Part shown: positions 33,490 to 34,532 of the stretch, in pieces
Numbering within the stretch: position 1 is the first letter of the stretch
How the letters are laid out: each line of letters begins with the position of its first letter
Origin: Clostridium sp. CAG:411
GTDB lineage: Bacteria > Bacillota > Clostridia > Lachnospirales > Lachnospiraceae
Length of the DNA stretch: 34,532 bases
Direction of reading: 5' to 3'
NCBI GenBank assembly: GCA_000437275.1
Contig: FR899741.1
Coordinates: forward strand, 116,922-151,453
Position numbers and translations under genes: made by a program
Notes under the pieces: generated by a model
The model's input: the letters and a program-made list of their open reading frames with translations, nothing else
Told to the model about the DNA's origin: nothing
Database searches by the model: none

Positions 33490-34134
33490 CTATGGAATTG
33501 CAACTATTTCATTTCTTGGTGCTATTGTATTAGATGCCTCATACGTATATCCATCTGCCTTTTTACTTTGTGAAGTAACCTTAGACCAAAGCTCTACGTC
33601 CACCTTCACCATAGGTGTGCTCTGCGTAGCACTGGCATCTAACCCTTTTGCATTTAAAGCTGTATCTCCTGTTGCTGTGGCAATTGCATACTTAATGCTA
33701 TGCACACCTTCCGCAAATAACATTTTTTTAGTTTTCGCTCCCATGGCATCATCATAATCCGCCTTACTATTGCAAGTAAATAAATACAATTTATTATCGG
33801 AAGTATCCAACCAAATAATATTTTGTTTTGCTGTTGTCTTGTCTACCACATCACCTGTAGACAAGGTTTCCCCCAAATTATAATAAATGATAAAATATTT
33901 ATCACCACTACTATTTGTTACATATGCTACATTATTTGCCTCCAATATCATATCAGAAATAGAATTAATGACACTTTGCGCTTCCACCTGTAAGTTTACC
34001 TGCTTATCAACCGCCTGATAATTGTTGGTAGAAGCTGCCATAAACTGACCCACTCCAGTAATCAAAATTAAAGACATCAACATAGCGACCAGAAGTTCAA
34101 CTAAAGTAAAACCTGCATTTCTCTTCTCTCTCAT
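33490..34134 (-). CDS. Prepilin-type pseudopilin
   Basis: 214 aa. The N-terminus MREKRNAGFTLVELLVAMLM is a type III (type IV pilin) signal: short basic leader, cleavage after Gly8, mature Phe at +1 and Glu at +5, then a hydrophobic helix (LILITGVGQFMA). The remainder (YQAVDKQVNLQVEAQSVINS...) resembles PilW/GspJ-like minor pilins with a beta-rich C-terminal domain. A TTG-started longer frame exists, but the ATG at 34134 has AAGGATGG 7 bases upstream, and that site overlaps the stop of the preceding gene. It would be exported and assembled by a type IV pilus or type II secretion-like machine; the peptidase and ATPase are not in this window. Confidence 0.9.
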   Translation of the reverse strand: MREKRNAGFTLVELLVAMLMSLILITGVGQFMAASTNNYQAVDKQVNLQVEAQSVINSISDMILEANNVAYVTNSSGDKYFIIYYNLGETLSTGDVVDKTTAKQNIIWLDTSDNKLYLFTCNSKADYDDAMGAKTKKMLFAEGVHSIKYAIATATGDTALNAKGLDASATQSTPMVKVDVELWSKVTSQSKKADGYTYEASNTIAPRNEIVAIP

Positions 34135-34147
34135 CTCTTCACCATCC

Positions 34148-34532
34148 TTAATTTTGCTCAATATAATGCTTTCCAGTATCTCTTATCATATGAAGCGTGT
34201 ATTTTGTTCCTGTCCCGCTGGCATTCTCCATTGCAATAGTAGAGTCACTACTTGTAGTCACTGTGCTATTCTCCACACTGCCAATCGTAATCTTATCCGT
34301 AAACGCTCCGCTTCCCTTTTTGAAAGCAATATATATTTTACTAGAACCTGTAAGTTCAACTCCACCAACAGAAATTTTTACATTTCCATTTCCAATTTTC
34401 TGCCCATTACTCGCATTTGGTGATATGTTAGAATCTGTTGTACATAACATATAATAATCAGAACCCACCTTATAAATACACATATAAGGTTTATTCTCTT
34501 TACTCATAGTATCTAATTTCAGTTTTGTCAAA
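34148..34532 (-). CDS. Partial uncharacterised protein, probably another pilin-like subunit (N-terminus beyond window)
   Basis: The frame is open to the right edge, so only the last 127 or so residues are visible. No motif is decisive. It has short beta-rich segments (NKPYMCIYKVGSDYYMLCTT, GNVKISVGGVELTGSSKIYI, FKKGSGAFTDKITIGSVENS), many Ser/Thr/Gly, and ends KHYIEQN. This composition is like an extracytoplasmic beta domain of a minor pilin, and its stop codon overlaps the ribosome site of the next pseudopilin gene. The pilin assignment rests on that linkage and is an inference. Confidence 0.7.
   Translation of the reverse strand, partial: LTKLKLDTMSKENKPYMCIYKVGSDYYMLCTTDSNISPNASNGQKIGNGNVKISVGGVELTGSSKIYIAFKKGSGAFTDKITIGSVENSTVTTSSDSTIAMENASGTGTKYTLHMIRDTGKHYIEQN

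Noticed and set aside
1..34532. CRISPR arrays, IS elements, tRNA or rRNA genes, phage genes
   Set aside because: I saw no regularly spaced repeats, transposase frames, cloverleaf sequences or rRNA-like blocks anywhere in the window.

Overview
This is an AT-rich, densely packed bacterial chromosome segment with near-consensus sigma-A promoters, strong GGAGG ribosome binding sites and U-tract hairpin terminators. Together with Firmicutes gene neighbourhoods (tmcAL/yceD/rpmF, yloU-yloV-recG, ytfI-ytfJ, ruvA-ruvB) and anaerobic energy genes (pta-ackA, nfnAB), this points to a spore-forming anaerobic Clostridia, most likely Lachnospiraceae. That placement is inferred from gene content; no rRNA gene is present. 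All genes are on the minus strand except tmcAL and one tiny membrane protein. I see no tRNA, rRNA, IS element, prophage or CRISPR array, and no gene-free stretch longer than 300 bases.

Layout. 1-5464 (read right to left): cls, ruvA and ruvB in close succession, then zapA and a U32-family protein behind their own promoter; the U32 gene runs off the left edge. 5568-8667: pta-ackA (acetyl-CoA to acetate with ATP) followed by yceD-rpmF behind a separate promoter. 8937-11203: degV and tmcAL diverge from overlapping promoters. 11343-15693: oligoendopeptidase F, then nfnA-nfnB, an electron-bifurcating transhydrogenase pair. 15963-20129: yloU-yloV-recG, with a hairpin at the transcript start and a terminator-like hairpin just before recG. 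20397-20822: a 46-residue membrane protein and rpmB converge on one symmetrical terminator. 20965-24224: a tightly coupled four-gene operon of a 469-aa helical protein, a 113-aa unknown, ytfI (DUF2953) and the sporulation protein ytfJ.

24345-34532 is the least conventional part. A perfect consensus promoter drives a rhomboid-like membrane protein with a metal-binding tail and a 1120-aa protein that fuses two GT-C glycosyltransferase cores around an extracytoplasmic beta domain. Upstream of this lies an operon, cut by the right edge, of a pilin-associated protein, a prepilin-type pseudopilin, a CYTH-domain protein and a 1354-aa exported DUF5057-type protein. By eye, that giant protein contains three divergent copies of a Rossmann-like module and an EF-hand-like calcium loop. 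This cell-surface region is the best candidate for an undescribed system.

How the genes fit together: the left two thirds is housekeeping (DNA repair, division, acetate/ATP and NADPH supply, lipid metabolism, ribosomal proteins, tRNA modification, sporulation). The right third concerns the cell surface.
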